64,000 bases of DNA from Umezawaea sp049997955 (GTDB taxonomy: Bacteria; Actinomycetota; Actinomycetes; Mycobacteriales; Pseudonocardiaceae). Positions within the stretch are counted from its first letter, which is position 1. Each line of letters starts with the position of its first letter. The stretch is from contig JAEBDY010000028.1 in assembly GCA_049997955.1 (NCBI GenBank), forward strand, positions 1 to 64,000. Direction: 5' to 3'. The notes under the pieces are model-generated. The model saw nothing but the letters and a program-made list of their open reading frames with translations. It had not been told where the DNA came from and made no database searches. Shown one piece after another: positions 1 through 8,279 of this stretch. The position numbers and the translations under genes were made by a program.

Positions 1-127
1 CTACAACCATCACCGTCTACATTCGACACTCGACTACCGCACTCCACACGAAGTCCGTGTTGGTTATCGTCAAGGTCTCGCCCTCGTGGCATGAAATCCC
101 GGTGTCCGGTTCTCGGGGACAACCTCA
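1..127 (+). mobile_element. 3' end of an IS3-family insertion sequence
   Basis: Bases 2-94 encode the last 30 residues of an IS3-family OrfB transposase: YNHHRLHSTLDYRTP followed by a short tail and TGA. The motif YNxxRxHSTLxYxTP is the usual C-terminus of the rve/DDE integrase domain. The 33 bases after the stop, which contain GGTGTCCGGTTCTCGGGGAC and end in CTCA, resemble the terminal inverted repeat of actinobacterial IS3 elements and end in the CA dinucleotide typical of the family. The element continues to the left of the window. Its inferred end lies immediately before the GTG used as the start of the Cas10 gene. Confidence 0.75.
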
Positions 128-1666
128 GTGAGCAACAAGATTGCCTGGTTGGCGCCTCACGGGTCCGGCGGCCAGCAGGCTCACGACGTGGCACGGATCG
201 TCGAGGACGAGTGGCAGGAGATGGTGAGCCGCCCCTACGGCGATCTCAACCCTCGCCCTGACACGCCCGGACATCCCGATGTGGCCTGGGTGTGTGCGTC
301 CGGGGATACCGACGATTTCGTCGACCTGTCGAGTCGTGCCCAAGCAGCGATGCGGCAGCGCCGACGTGCAAGGGTGTTCCACCCGTGGTCGTGGCAGAGG
401 ACGTTCCTGTGTCCGCAGTCGCCGAACGTTCCGGCCGGTCCGCTGCCGAAACTGACCAGACGCGCGGAGCGCACCGAGACGCTGTCAGCCGCAGGATGGG
501 TCAAGCGTTTTCACGCGAGGGCACAGTCGGATAAGCGTTTCCCGGCGACATCGGTGATCGCGTCGATGTCCTATCGCGTCGCGCTGCTGGACTTGGCACG
601 CGATGACGACGCGTTCGGGGAGCGAGTGGCCGCGGTGGTCGCGGACCTGGTCGGTGTGCTGAACGACTTGGACGCGCCCAGAGCGCACCCCGACGTGAGG
701 CCCGGTGTCCTGGTGGCGGAGCGGCTACGTGCGCTGAGCAACCGGCTGGGCGAGGCGGTCTTGCCCTCGGAGTGGGAGCCTGGCGCTGTCCGCGCCACCT
801 ACGGCGATCACGTCGACGGGACACTGGTGGCGAGAGGGCGTCGTTATGCCAAGGACCTGCTGGCGCTCGCCGCCGATCGTAAGATCGGTCCACCCACACC
901 CCACTACGCGATCGTGGTGCAGGATCTTGACCATCTCGGGCGCACCCTGAGTTCCCTGGACCTTGCGAGGCAGCGCACGGCATCGGATGCGTTGCTGGCG
1001 TTGGGAACAGCGCAGCTGGACATCGCACCGGAGCACTTGGGAGTGCCGGTGTACGCGGGCGGTGACGACTTCCTCGCCTTCGCGCCGGCTGCTCACGCGC
1101 TGGCGTTGGCTCGGGCGATGCGCGCTCTGGTCGACGACCGGCTGCGCGGAGGGGTGCTCGACGGTGCGACGGCCTCCACCGCGGTGGTGTTCGCCCACGT
1201 CGGGTCGCCGCTGCGGGATGTCATCGCGTTGGCGCAACAGGCACTCAAGGACGCGAAGGACGCGAAGGGCCGTGGTGGTGCGGAACGTGACGCGCTCGCG
1301 GTCGTGGTGCGTCAGCGGGGTGGTGAACGAGCGCGAACGGTCCTGCCCTGGAAAGTGGGGCAGCGGTGGGCGACCGAGGTGTTGGCCAGACTGGTCCCCA
1401 ACACCCAGGCAGGATCGCTGTCGGCACGGCTCGCGGCACGGTTGGAGACCGATCGCTCCTCGTTGGACGAACTGGCCTACCGGATCGAGACATGGGACGT
1501 GTTGAAACTGGAATTGACCCGCCTGGTGCGCAGGCAGGGCGGTGACGTCGATGTGGCGTCGGCGTTGTACGAGCTCGGATTGAATGAACGGTCGGTGTCG
1601 GGCAAGGATTTCCAGCCTGTACCGTCCGCGCTCGTCGGTCGTTTCCTTGCCCAGGAGTGCCGATGA
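128..1666 (+). CDS. cmr2: Cas10/Cmr2, type III-B large subunit, probably 5'-truncated
   Basis: Large subunit of the Cmr effector complex. In this family the GGDD palm domain makes cyclic oligoadenylate when target RNA is bound. The GGDD motif is at residues 311-314 (YAGGDDFLAF). A preceding palm strand, AIVVQDLDHLG (about 261-271), and a helical C-terminal domain are also visible. At 512 residues it is short for Cmr2. There is no HD nuclease domain, and the usual first motif (an F-I-x-x-A/S-R-x-x-x-D-L segment close to the start) is missing. The GTG start lies directly after the inferred end of the IS3 element, so the native 5' end was probably lost and translation, if any, uses a chance start. 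The frame upstream is closed by the transposase stop at 92-94. The stop overlaps the cmr3 start (ATGA). Confidence 0.85.
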   Translation: MSNKIAWLAPHGSGGQQAHDVARIVEDEWQEMVSRPYGDLNPRPDTPGHPDVAWVCASGDTDDFVDLSSRAQAAMRQRRRARVFHPWSWQRTFLCPQSPNVPAGPLPKLTRRAERTETLSAAGWVKRFHARAQSDKRFPATSVIASMSYRVALLDLARDDDAFGERVAAVVADLVGVLNDLDAPRAHPDVRPGVLVAERLRALSNRLGEAVLPSEWEPGAVRATYGDHVDGTLVARGRRYAKDLLALAADRKIGPPTPHYAIVVQDLDHLGRTLSSLDLARQRTASDALLALGTAQLDIAPEHLGVPVYAGGDDFLAFAPAAHALALARAMRALVDDRLRGGVLDGATASTAVVFAHVGSPLRDVIALAQQALKDAKDAKGRGGAERDALAVVVRQRGGERARTVLPWKVGQRWATEVLARLVPNTQAGSLSARLAARLETDRSSLDELAYRIETWDVLKLELTRLVRRQGGDVDVASALYELGLNERSVSGKDFQPVPSALVGRFLAQECR

Positions 1667-2718
1667 ACACGACCTGGCTGTCGGTGCGGCCACTGGACAC
1701 GATGATGGTGCGTGACGGTCGGGCGTTCACCGCCGGAGTGTCGAGCAGAGCCCGGCCGGTGGCACCTACGCCGAGCACCCTGGGCGGGGTGATGCGGGCG
1801 GTGCTCGACCACGAGCCGGACCGGTTGGTCGGACCCGTGGTCCACGCCGGTGGGCGGCCGGTGTTCCCGGTTCCCGCGGACCTGGTGCGGGACGGGAAAC
1901 TCGTGCGCAGGCTCACGGTCGGTGAACGAGACTCACGGGAGTCCTCGGATCTGGATCAGCGGTTCCGGTTGACCCACGCGTTGGTCGGGGAAGGGCAGAC
2001 CATCTCCGACCGGTGGATCACCAGGGACGGTATGACCGGCTGGCTGAACGGATCCGGCATGCCTGCCGGCACGGACATCCCGGAACAGGACCTACACCAG
2101 CTGACCGAGCCCCCATGGGTGCCGGAGAACCGGGTGGGCTTGGCACGGCAGTGGGACGGCGAGTTCGTGGGCACGGCGGCACCGAAATACCTCTACAGCG
2201 CGGACCATCTGCGGATGCACGAGGACGCGTCGCTGCTCATGGGCTACCGATCCGCTGCACGTCTGCCGATACGTCGCTCGGTGGTACCCCTGGGAGGGCT
2301 CGGCCGGACAGCGTCGGTGACCGAACATGGTGCCACCGATCCGTTCCCGCCATTGCCCTCCTCGTTTCCCGGTGGCCGGGTCGCGATCTACCTCGCCACC
2401 CCCGCTCTGGTGGCCGATGTGCTGTGGACACCACCACAACCGGGCGTGCGATTGTGCGCGCTCGCGGTGGCAGGCGCGCAGACCGTCGCGACCGCGTCAC
2501 CCCGCCAAGGCGTGCACGCCACCAGTCGTCTGCTGTGGGCGGTACCCGCGGGAAGCGTGTTCTACCTGACCTTCGACGGTGCCGATGACGCCCAGGCCGA
2601 ATCCACTGCGCTGTCGTGGGCGCAAGCTCATCACGGTGACTTGCTGCCCGGCTTGTCACGTGAGGTCATGCCGATCGTCACCGCGGGTTTCGGTACCTGC
2701 CTGACCGGGAGTTGGTAA
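1663..2718 (+). CDS. cmr3: Cmr3 RAMP protein
   Basis: Type III-B RAMP subunit that binds the 5' handle end of crRNA in the Cmr complex. The N-terminus WLSVRPLDTMMVRDGRAF matches the Cmr3 signature in which a D-x-x-x-x-R-D-G/x-R-x-F segment opens the first RRM-like fold, and a second half with VPLGGLGR follows. Length (351 residues) is normal. I chose the ATG at 1663, which overlaps the cmr2 stop as ATGA, over an in-frame GTG six bases upstream. Translational coupling with cmr2 on one side and cmr4 on the other (TAATG) indicates one operon. Confidence 0.88.
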   Translation: MNTTWLSVRPLDTMMVRDGRAFTAGVSSRARPVAPTPSTLGGVMRAVLDHEPDRLVGPVVHAGGRPVFPVPADLVRDGKLVRRLTVGERDSRESSDLDQRFRLTHALVGEGQTISDRWITRDGMTGWLNGSGMPAGTDIPEQDLHQLTEPPWVPENRVGLARQWDGEFVGTAAPKYLYSADHLRMHEDASLLMGYRSAARLPIRRSVVPLGGLGRTASVTEHGATDPFPPLPSSFPGGRVAIYLATPALVADVLWTPPQPGVRLCALAVAGAQTVATASPRQGVHATSRLLWAVPAGSVFYLTFDGADDAQAESTALSWAQAHHGDLLPGLSREVMPIVTAGFGTCLTGSW

Positions 2719-3641
2719 TGGAAAGTCGTGTCATGGTGCTGCTGGCGGAGACGCCGGTGCACGCGGGTGGAAGCGAAGCCCAAGGTGTGGTCGACCTGCC
2801 GATCCAGCGCGAGTCGACCACCGGCCTGCCGGTGATCTGGGGCCAGAGCCTCAAAGGCGCGCTCCGTCAGGCCGCCAGGGACGCCCAGTGGGAGTTCGCC
2901 GAGGAACGTCGGGTCTTCGGCTCGCGCCCACCGGGCTTCACCGGCGAGGACAGTCCGGCGGGGGAGGGGCAGACGAATCTGCTCAAAGGTGGGGTGTCGT
3001 TCGGCGACGCCCAACTCGTCCTGTTCCCGGTGCCGACGCTGCGACAGGCGTTCGGCTGGGTGACCGCGCCGCTGGTGTTGTCCCGGATGCGCCGCAGACT
3101 CGCGCTCACGGGGGTGACCGATCAGCAAGCCTTGGCCGTGACCATTCCCGATGGCCAGGTCGCCGGCACCGGAGCATGGCAAGGCATCCAGGTTCTGGGT
3201 TCGGTACGCCGCAACGTGTTCGGCACCGCGGATATGGCCCGCATCGGCAAGGCACTGGCCACCCTGGCGTGCCCGGTAGGTGAAGAATTCACTTACACCA
3301 AGAACAAGCTCGGTACCGACGTGCTCGCCGTCGATGACGGCACGCTGCGTGCCATGACCGAGACGGGAACCGAGATCACCGCCAGGGTGCAGCTGGATCC
3401 GGAGTCGAAAACCGTCGCCAACGGCCCGTTCTACACCGAGAACCTGCCCGCCGAAACCGTCCTGATGTCAGTGTTGACCGGTCCCACTGCGGATCTGGAC
3501 GCGCTTTCGGAACTGCTGGACGGTAAGGCGATTCAACTGGGCGGGGACGAGACCCTGGGCAAAGGGGTCTTGTGGTGCCGGGTGCACGCCACGGCCGCAC
3601 TGGCCGAGGCGACCTCCGGTGCTGTGGAGGCGGGGCGGTGA
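2718..3641 (+). CDS. cmr4: Cmr4 backbone RAMP protein
   Basis: Cmr4 forms the helical backbone of the type III-B complex and, in the family, carries the acidic residue that cuts target RNA at 6-nt intervals. The sequence shows LLAETPVHAGGSE near the start, then VDLPIQRESTTGLPVIWG and SLKGALRQAAR, the canonical Cmr4/Csm3 G-S-S-L-K-G-A-L-R block, with S changed to Q in the second position (GQSLKGALR). A glycine-rich C-terminal segment IQLGGDETLGKGVL completes the RAMP fold. Length is 307 residues. The ATG at 2718 overlaps the cmr3 stop (TAATG). The start of cmr5 overlaps its stop. Confidence 0.9.
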   Translation: MESRVMVLLAETPVHAGGSEAQGVVDLPIQRESTTGLPVIWGQSLKGALRQAARDAQWEFAEERRVFGSRPPGFTGEDSPAGEGQTNLLKGGVSFGDAQLVLFPVPTLRQAFGWVTAPLVLSRMRRRLALTGVTDQQALAVTIPDGQVAGTGAWQGIQVLGSVRRNVFGTADMARIGKALATLACPVGEEFTYTKNKLGTDVLAVDDGTLRAMTETGTEITARVQLDPESKTVANGPFYTENLPAETVLMSVLTGPTADLDALSELLDGKAIQLGGDETLGKGVLWCRVHATAALAEATSGAVEAGR

Positions 3642-4036
3642 CCCGTCTGGATCGTGGTCTGGCGTCGGCGGCCAACACCGCGTTGGGGACCAAGCCGACG
3701 ACCAAGGAGATGCGCACCATCCTACGGGCGCTGCCGGTCATGCTGCACACCAGCGGCTTGGTGACCGCCTGCGCGTACCTGCTGTCCCGAGCACAAGGTC
3801 GACGCGACGACCGGCACTGGGTGGTCGCCTCGGCGCTGCTCGCCGACGCTCTGGTATTCATCGGCGAACAGGGCGGCGATGACCCGTTGGTGATGCTGGA
3901 CCGCACGATCGCGTTGCCCGACGACCAGCGCTACCTGATCGCCGAGGCGAGGGCACGGATGCTGGCCGGGTGGATGGCGCGGCTCGGCGACGCCCGCTAC
4001 ATCACACCGGACCCCGAACCCAGCGGTGCCCCGTGA
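3638..4036 (+). CDS. cmr5: Cmr5 small subunit
   Basis: Small alpha-helical subunit of the Cmr complex. The 132-residue protein begins TRLDRGLASAANTAL and contains RALPVMLHTSGLVTACAYLLSR-like helices, matching Cmr5 in which a hydrophobic L-P-x-x-I/L-x-x-x-G-L segment is followed by long helices. The GTG start at 3638 overlaps the cmr4 stop as GTGA. The same overlap occurs with cmr6 downstream, so the gene is embedded in the operon. The small size and mainly helical composition agree with the family. Confidence 0.82.
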   Translation: MTRLDRGLASAANTALGTKPTTKEMRTILRALPVMLHTSGLVTACAYLLSRAQGRRDDRHWVVASALLADALVFIGEQGGDDPLVMLDRTIALPDDQRYLIAEARARMLAGWMARLGDARYITPDPEPSGAP

Positions 4037-4845
4037 CTGGGTACGGGATCCTGAACCACCCTGGGATCAGGCTCAACGAACACGTCAACGCCCACCTGCT
4101 GCGGACCCGGATCTGGCACGGCACCACACACCACGGACGTCTCGACAAAGACGTCACCGCAGTGGCGAACCACCTTCGCCTGACCGCGAAAGCGGCGATG
4201 ACCGTGCCGGTAGGACTGATCGAGGCGCTGCACGACAGACGCCGAGCCGCGGCGGTGACCCTCGCCGACCGTGCGGGGCATCGCGTCGTGGAACTGGACA
4301 TTACCCCACTGTGGCGGGTGGCCGTGGGACACGGCGAAGACTCCGTCCAGGACAACAGCCTCACCCTGCACCAAAGCTACGGAATCCCGGTGTGGCCCGG
4401 CAGCGGACTCAAAGGCGCCGCTGTCGCACAAGGCCGTGCACGCACCGATACCGACGATTCCGTCCTGCGCGAGCTGTTCGGATCACCTCGTCCCGACGCA
4501 CCCGAACATCCCGCGCGACAGGGCTCGGTGGTGATCTTCGATGCGCTGCCGGTGCGGGCACCGCGCGTCGTGGTCGACGTCCTCACCCCGCACGTCAAGC
4601 CCTACTACGACCAGGTCAACAGCGACAACCCGGTGACCACGCCGCCGGCCGACTACCACAACCCGGTACCGGTATTTTTCCTGGCAGTGGAGAGAACACC
4701 GTTCCGCACCGTCCTGATCGGACCCTCCGCCGACGTCGACACCGTGGCCGGGTTGATTCGAGAAGCCGCGGACGATCTCGGCCTGGGCGCCAAGACCAGC
4801 GCGGGCTATGGCTACTGCACCGTCACGACACGAGAGGTCCGGTGA
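4033..4845 (+). CDS. cmr6: Cmr6 RAMP protein
   Basis: Backbone RAMP that caps the Cmr4/Cmr5 filament. It contains the Cmr6 signature VGHGEDSVQDNSLTLHQSYG followed directly by GIPVWPGSGLKGAAVAQ, equivalent to G-P-S-S-L-K-G-x-x-R, and a C-terminal LGLGAKTSAGYGYC glycine-rich loop. At 270 residues it is a normal length. The GTG start at 4033 overlaps the cmr5 TGA. Four bases after its stop begins the CARF-like gene, so the accessory pair is co-transcribed with the effector subunits. Confidence 0.88.
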   Translation: MTGYGILNHPGIRLNEHVNAHLLRTRIWHGTTHHGRLDKDVTAVANHLRLTAKAAMTVPVGLIEALHDRRRAAAVTLADRAGHRVVELDITPLWRVAVGHGEDSVQDNSLTLHQSYGIPVWPGSGLKGAAVAQGRARTDTDDSVLRELFGSPRPDAPEHPARQGSVVIFDALPVRAPRVVVDVLTPHVKPYYDQVNSDNPVTTPPADYHNPVPVFFLAVERTPFRTVLIGPSADVDTVAGLIREAADDLGLGAKTSAGYGYCTVTTREVR

Positions 4846-4849
4846 ACCC

Positions 4850-5785
4850 GTGACGAGGAACGTTCTGCACGTCATCACGGTAGGCCTGTCGGTGTCGATG
4901 TCCATCGAGTACGGCCGTTGCCCTGGTCTGGAGAACGTGCTCGACCCGCGCTCCCTCGCGCCGACGCCACTGGGCGGACATCTCGCAGACCGCGCCGTTG
5001 ACGGCAGGCTGGCGGTGGCGGACTTCCCGGTCGATCCGATCGTGCTCGCCGCCACGCGTCCGGACACCGGCGCCGAATGGACGTCCGTGGAGATCTACTC
5101 AGCCGAGGCGTCCAACGCCCTGCCGTCCGGCGCGCACGCGCGCCACCACGACTCGATGCTGATCCTGTCGACCGACACCCCGGAAGGCCTCCGCACCGCG
5201 ACCCTCGTCGCGGGACGCTACGCGGCCCAGCGCGGCATCCCGATCCGCCTGGCCGGCATCGAAGGGCTGCCGCTCGCGATGCCCCGAACACCGGGAGAAG
5301 TGGTCCTCTCGCTGATCCCCGACCTCGACCTGTCCAAGAAGGACGGCACTCTCAGCGACGACACCTGGACCGCGCTCGGCCGGTGGGGCAAGACCATCGC
5401 CGACACCTGCCGCGGGCTCCAATGGGATGTGGTGTTCCACCTCAACGGCGGCTACAAGGCGTTCGTCCCCTACTTCCTGGTGATGGCCGAAGGCATCAAC
5501 ACCGTGTTCCACCAGGATGCCGTCGATCGGGCCTTGCCGAAGTCCACAGTGCGCGCGGTCACCGTCCACGAAAGCGCAGCCAAGGAGTCCAGGCACCTCG
5601 TGGACCTCCCGGTGCGCTACCTCAGCGTCGTCCAAGCCGACCGGTTGCGGCGGATGACGGCGGCGGTCGCACGCGGAGACCGTCCCGCGGACGGAGCAGA
5701 GGAACTCGACGGGCAGTTCGCGACCTACGACGGCGACCGCTACCGACCCAATCACGCGGGCAAGATCCTGGGCGCCTTGCTGTGA
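4850..5785 (+). CDS. CARF-like protein inside the Cmr operon (candidate cyclic-oligoadenylate sensor)
   Basis: This 311-residue soluble protein resembles CARF proteins of the APE2256/Csx type. It starts with a hydrophobic strand and loop, VLHVITVGLSVSMS (residues 5-18). A middle SxDTPEGLRTA segment is followed by a second strand near 130. The hallmark segment HLNGGYKAFVPYFLV lies around 197-211; N199-G-G-Y-K203 corresponds to the N-x-T-G-G-x-K motif that binds the ligand in CARF folds. The last 75 residues are an uncharacterised extension. I see no HEPN, PIN or PD-(D/E)XK motif, so it may be a sensor or ring nuclease rather than a killing enzyme. The GTG start at 4850 follows cmr6 by 4 bases, and its stop overlaps the membrane-protein gene (GTGA). 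Sensing of cyclic oligoadenylate is inference. Confidence 0.7.
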   Translation: MTRNVLHVITVGLSVSMSIEYGRCPGLENVLDPRSLAPTPLGGHLADRAVDGRLAVADFPVDPIVLAATRPDTGAEWTSVEIYSAEASNALPSGAHARHHDSMLILSTDTPEGLRTATLVAGRYAAQRGIPIRLAGIEGLPLAMPRTPGEVVLSLIPDLDLSKKDGTLSDDTWTALGRWGKTIADTCRGLQWDVVFHLNGGYKAFVPYFLVMAEGINTVFHQDAVDRALPKSTVRAVTVHESAAKESRHLVDLPVRYLSVVQADRLRRMTAAVARGDRPADGAEELDGQFATYDGDRYRPNHAGKILGALL

Positions 5786-7092
5786 CCGAGCCGCTCGACC
5801 GGTACGTGACGGCGATGGTCCTGACCTCGATCGACCGAGACCCGCTGAGCCTGCCCGACGACTGGGGAGTCCTACCCGCCGAGCGACTCGCCACGGTGAT
5901 CGACGACCCCACCGCCGTCGAGGGCTACGACCAGGACCGGTTTCGGGTCCTGGTCCGCCTGGTCTGCTGGCTCACGACGCGAGAAGTCCCCCAGGAGTAC
6001 GCCTCACGGGTAGCCCGACTGCGGTTCATGGTGTGGAGCCTGTACTTCCGACTCGACAGCACCGCCCGCAACACCCTGATGCCGACCCGCGTCCGACTCC
6101 CCGGAGCCGAGTCATTGATCGAACTCGGCGCGGCCAGACTCGGCATCGAGGCACGAGCGGCCCGCCGCGACTGGATGAACCATCTCGACGCCTGGGAAGA
6201 CGATCCCTGGCTCGCCCACCGGCACACCACCGCACCCGCCGAGTTCGAATACGACCTGACCCTGCTCACCGCCACCTGGCCCGGCCGACCGGACTCGACA
6301 CCACTGCGGCTGTCCACAACGGGAACCGACACCGCCGACGAGGACCACCACCGGATCGCCGCCGACGTCACCGAGTCGCACTGGCTGCCCCGAGCCTCCC
6401 TCACCACAGCAGCCAACGCCCTGCGACCACGAATCCCCTTCCTCACATGGCTTCCGCTGATTGCCGCGAGCACCGTCCTCGCGCTGTTCCTGAGCGGCGC
6501 GAGCACCATGGCGACCTGGGCGGCCCTGGCCGTGCTCGCCCTCGGGCTGCTGGGCGTCGTGTTCCTGCCGCCCCACACGGACTTCCTCCTGCTGCTGCGG
6601 ATCCCCGCGGCCACCCTGGTCGGATCACTGGTGTTGCTCAGCCTCACCCCCCGCTGGTGGCTGGACTCCTCCGCCTGGCGGGTCGGCGCCGGCTTGCTGG
6701 CCTTGGCGACGCTCTACCTTGCCGTGGAGGCCCGCCTGCACGGCAACACCCCCCGACACGCCCTGCGTCGCGGTACGGGGGTCGCCCTGCTGGGCGCCAG
6801 CTACGCGGCCTTGGTGAACTTGGTGATGCTCCGATTCGTCACCCCCTCACTGACCGAGCACGGCGAATGCCTGCTCGGCTGGTGGACGAACTCCCCCTGG
6901 CACGGACTTCCCCTGACCGGCACCTGTGCCGCCGAACTCGCCGCTACCCGCACCTCGGCCCCGGTCGCGATGCTGGTGCTGATGACCGGCTGGTCCTTCG
7001 CCGCCGGGCTGGTGGCACAGATCCTGTGGGACGACCGACCCCTCACCGCCCCACTCGGGCGACTGCGCCGAGTCCGAGGAGGACCACGATGA
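5782..7092 (+). CDS. Six-helix membrane protein co-encoded with the CARF-like gene (candidate type III effector)
   Basis: I do not recognise the family. Residues 1-215 are soluble, charged and mainly helical with no nuclease motif that I can see. Six hydrophobic segments follow at about 219-239, 243-262, 268-288, 300-317, 332-351 and 392-415. The loop between segments 5 and 6 (about 352-391) contains C363 and C382 and would be extracytoplasmic if the N-terminus is inside, so a disulphide is possible. The tail is basic (RLRRVRGGPR). The GTG start overlaps the CARF stop and the stop overlaps the cmr1 ATG, which is tight coupling on both sides. By context it could be a membrane effector gated by the CARF partner, like other type III membrane effectors, but that is inference. 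Confidence 0.72.
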   Translation: MTEPLDRYVTAMVLTSIDRDPLSLPDDWGVLPAERLATVIDDPTAVEGYDQDRFRVLVRLVCWLTTREVPQEYASRVARLRFMVWSLYFRLDSTARNTLMPTRVRLPGAESLIELGAARLGIEARAARRDWMNHLDAWEDDPWLAHRHTTAPAEFEYDLTLLTATWPGRPDSTPLRLSTTGTDTADEDHHRIAADVTESHWLPRASLTTAANALRPRIPFLTWLPLIAASTVLALFLSGASTMATWAALAVLALGLLGVVFLPPHTDFLLLLRIPAATLVGSLVLLSLTPRWWLDSSAWRVGAGLLALATLYLAVEARLHGNTPRHALRRGTGVALLGASYAALVNLVMLRFVTPSLTEHGECLLGWWTNSPWHGLPLTGTCAAELAATRTSAPVAMLVLMTGWSFAAGLVAQILWDDRPLTAPLGRLRRVRGGPR

Positions 7093-8270
7093 CCTGGACC
7101 ACCTTCCACCTGACCATCGACACCCCACTGTTCAGCGGCGACAACCTCGACAACCCGTCACCAGGGCTGGTCAGGGTGCCCTCGTTGAGAGGAACCCTGA
7201 GATTCTGGTTCCGCGCCATCGCCGCCGGACACGGCACCACCGATCTCGACACCCTGGCCCGCGACGAGACCGCCGTCTTCGGCAACGCCGGAACACCATC
7301 CCGCATCCGCCTGCGCATCGACCGCCAACCCGAGGAAACCGGCAAGCACACCAGACCCACCTGGACCGCCACCCGCGGCATGTCCTACCTCCTCGGCCAA
7401 GGGCTCTGGTCCTACAAAACAGGATTGACCCGCCCCCACGTCCCAACCGGCAAAACGGTGCAGGTGAAGGTCGCCTTCTCCGGTGACCCACTGATCGACA
7501 GCAGATTCCTGCTGTCACTGTGGGCGATGCTCGCCTACGGCGGTCTCGGCGCCCGCACCCGACGAGGCTTCGGCCGACTGCGCTGCACCGACATCACCGG
7601 CGCGCTACCAGCGGGATGGCAACCAACAGACCTGCGCACACACGACTGGAAATCACTGACCAACGACCCACTACCCGAACACCTGCGTCGCACCGTCGAC
7701 CAAGACTGGCCGGGCTACATCGTCGACAGCGCCGACACCGCATTCCCACACATGTCCACTCTGGCACCCAGATGGTGGGGCGGAACCCTGCTCGGCCACT
7801 CCGGCCACTCCTTCGACAAAGCCCTGGGACCCGCCGGACAATCCTGGCGTTCATTCCGACTGGGCAACCACCCCGACCAGGACCCCCGCCAAGACGACAA
7901 ATCCCCCGAATGGCTTTGCGCCATCCACGGCGGTGACAACCGCTACCCCATCGCCGCCCTCGGCCTGCCAGTCAACTACTACTCCCGCACCACCAACACC
8001 GCCGTCGACGTCCAACCAACCTCCGCAGCAGGCGAAACGATCCGCCGAGCATCACCTGTCTGGCTGGTACCGGCGCGGCAGGCCTCCGGGCGGTGGGACA
8101 TCTTCACCCACGTGTTCTTCGCACGACTCCTCCCCGACGGCGCCACGCTCGGCACCACCCGCAGCGTCGTCAAAGAACTCCGCATCCCCTCCGAGGAGAT
8201 GAGCGAACAAGCCTGGGATCGATGGCTATACCAGGAAAAGCGCATCCAACCCGACTTCTACTCACGCTAG
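7089..8270 (+). CDS. cmr1: Cmr1 RAMP protein
   Basis: Cap subunit of the type III-B complex. The start TFHLTIDTPLFSGDN and the block VPSLRGTLRFWFRAIAAG (Cmr1 R-x-x-S-I/L-R-G-x-L-R-F-W-x-R) are diagnostic. AYGGLGARTRRGFGRL at about 150-165 is the glycine-rich RAMP loop. At 393 residues it has room for the two RAMP folds of Cmr1, the second being less obvious. The ATG at 7089 overlaps the stop of the membrane-protein gene (ATGA). It is unusual that cmr1 comes after the accessory pair rather than at the front of the operon. Confidence 0.88.
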   Translation: MTWTTFHLTIDTPLFSGDNLDNPSPGLVRVPSLRGTLRFWFRAIAAGHGTTDLDTLARDETAVFGNAGTPSRIRLRIDRQPEETGKHTRPTWTATRGMSYLLGQGLWSYKTGLTRPHVPTGKTVQVKVAFSGDPLIDSRFLLSLWAMLAYGGLGARTRRGFGRLRCTDITGALPAGWQPTDLRTHDWKSLTNDPLPEHLRRTVDQDWPGYIVDSADTAFPHMSTLAPRWWGGTLLGHSGHSFDKALGPAGQSWRSFRLGNHPDQDPRQDDKSPEWLCAIHGGDNRYPIAALGLPVNYYSRTTNTAVDVQPTSAAGETIRRASPVWLVPARQASGRWDIFTHVFFARLLPDGATLGTTRSVVKELRIPSEEMSEQAWDRWLYQEKRIQPDFYSR

Positions 8271-8279
8271 AGGAATGCC

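Noticed and set aside
725..1693. Long minus-strand frame opposite cas10
   Set aside because: It is a shadow of GC-rich coding sequence. It has no family motif, and cas10 on the plus strand has clear ones.
5077..7092. Single 671-residue frame spanning the end of the CARF gene and the membrane protein
   Set aside because: The first 235 residues are an Arg/Pro-rich shadow of the CARF gene. The real start of the membrane protein is the GTG at 5782 overlapping the CARF stop.
6033..8270. Single 745-residue frame ending in cmr1
   Set aside because: The part before 7089 is out-of-frame shadow of the membrane-protein gene. Cmr1 begins at the ATGA overlap at 7089.
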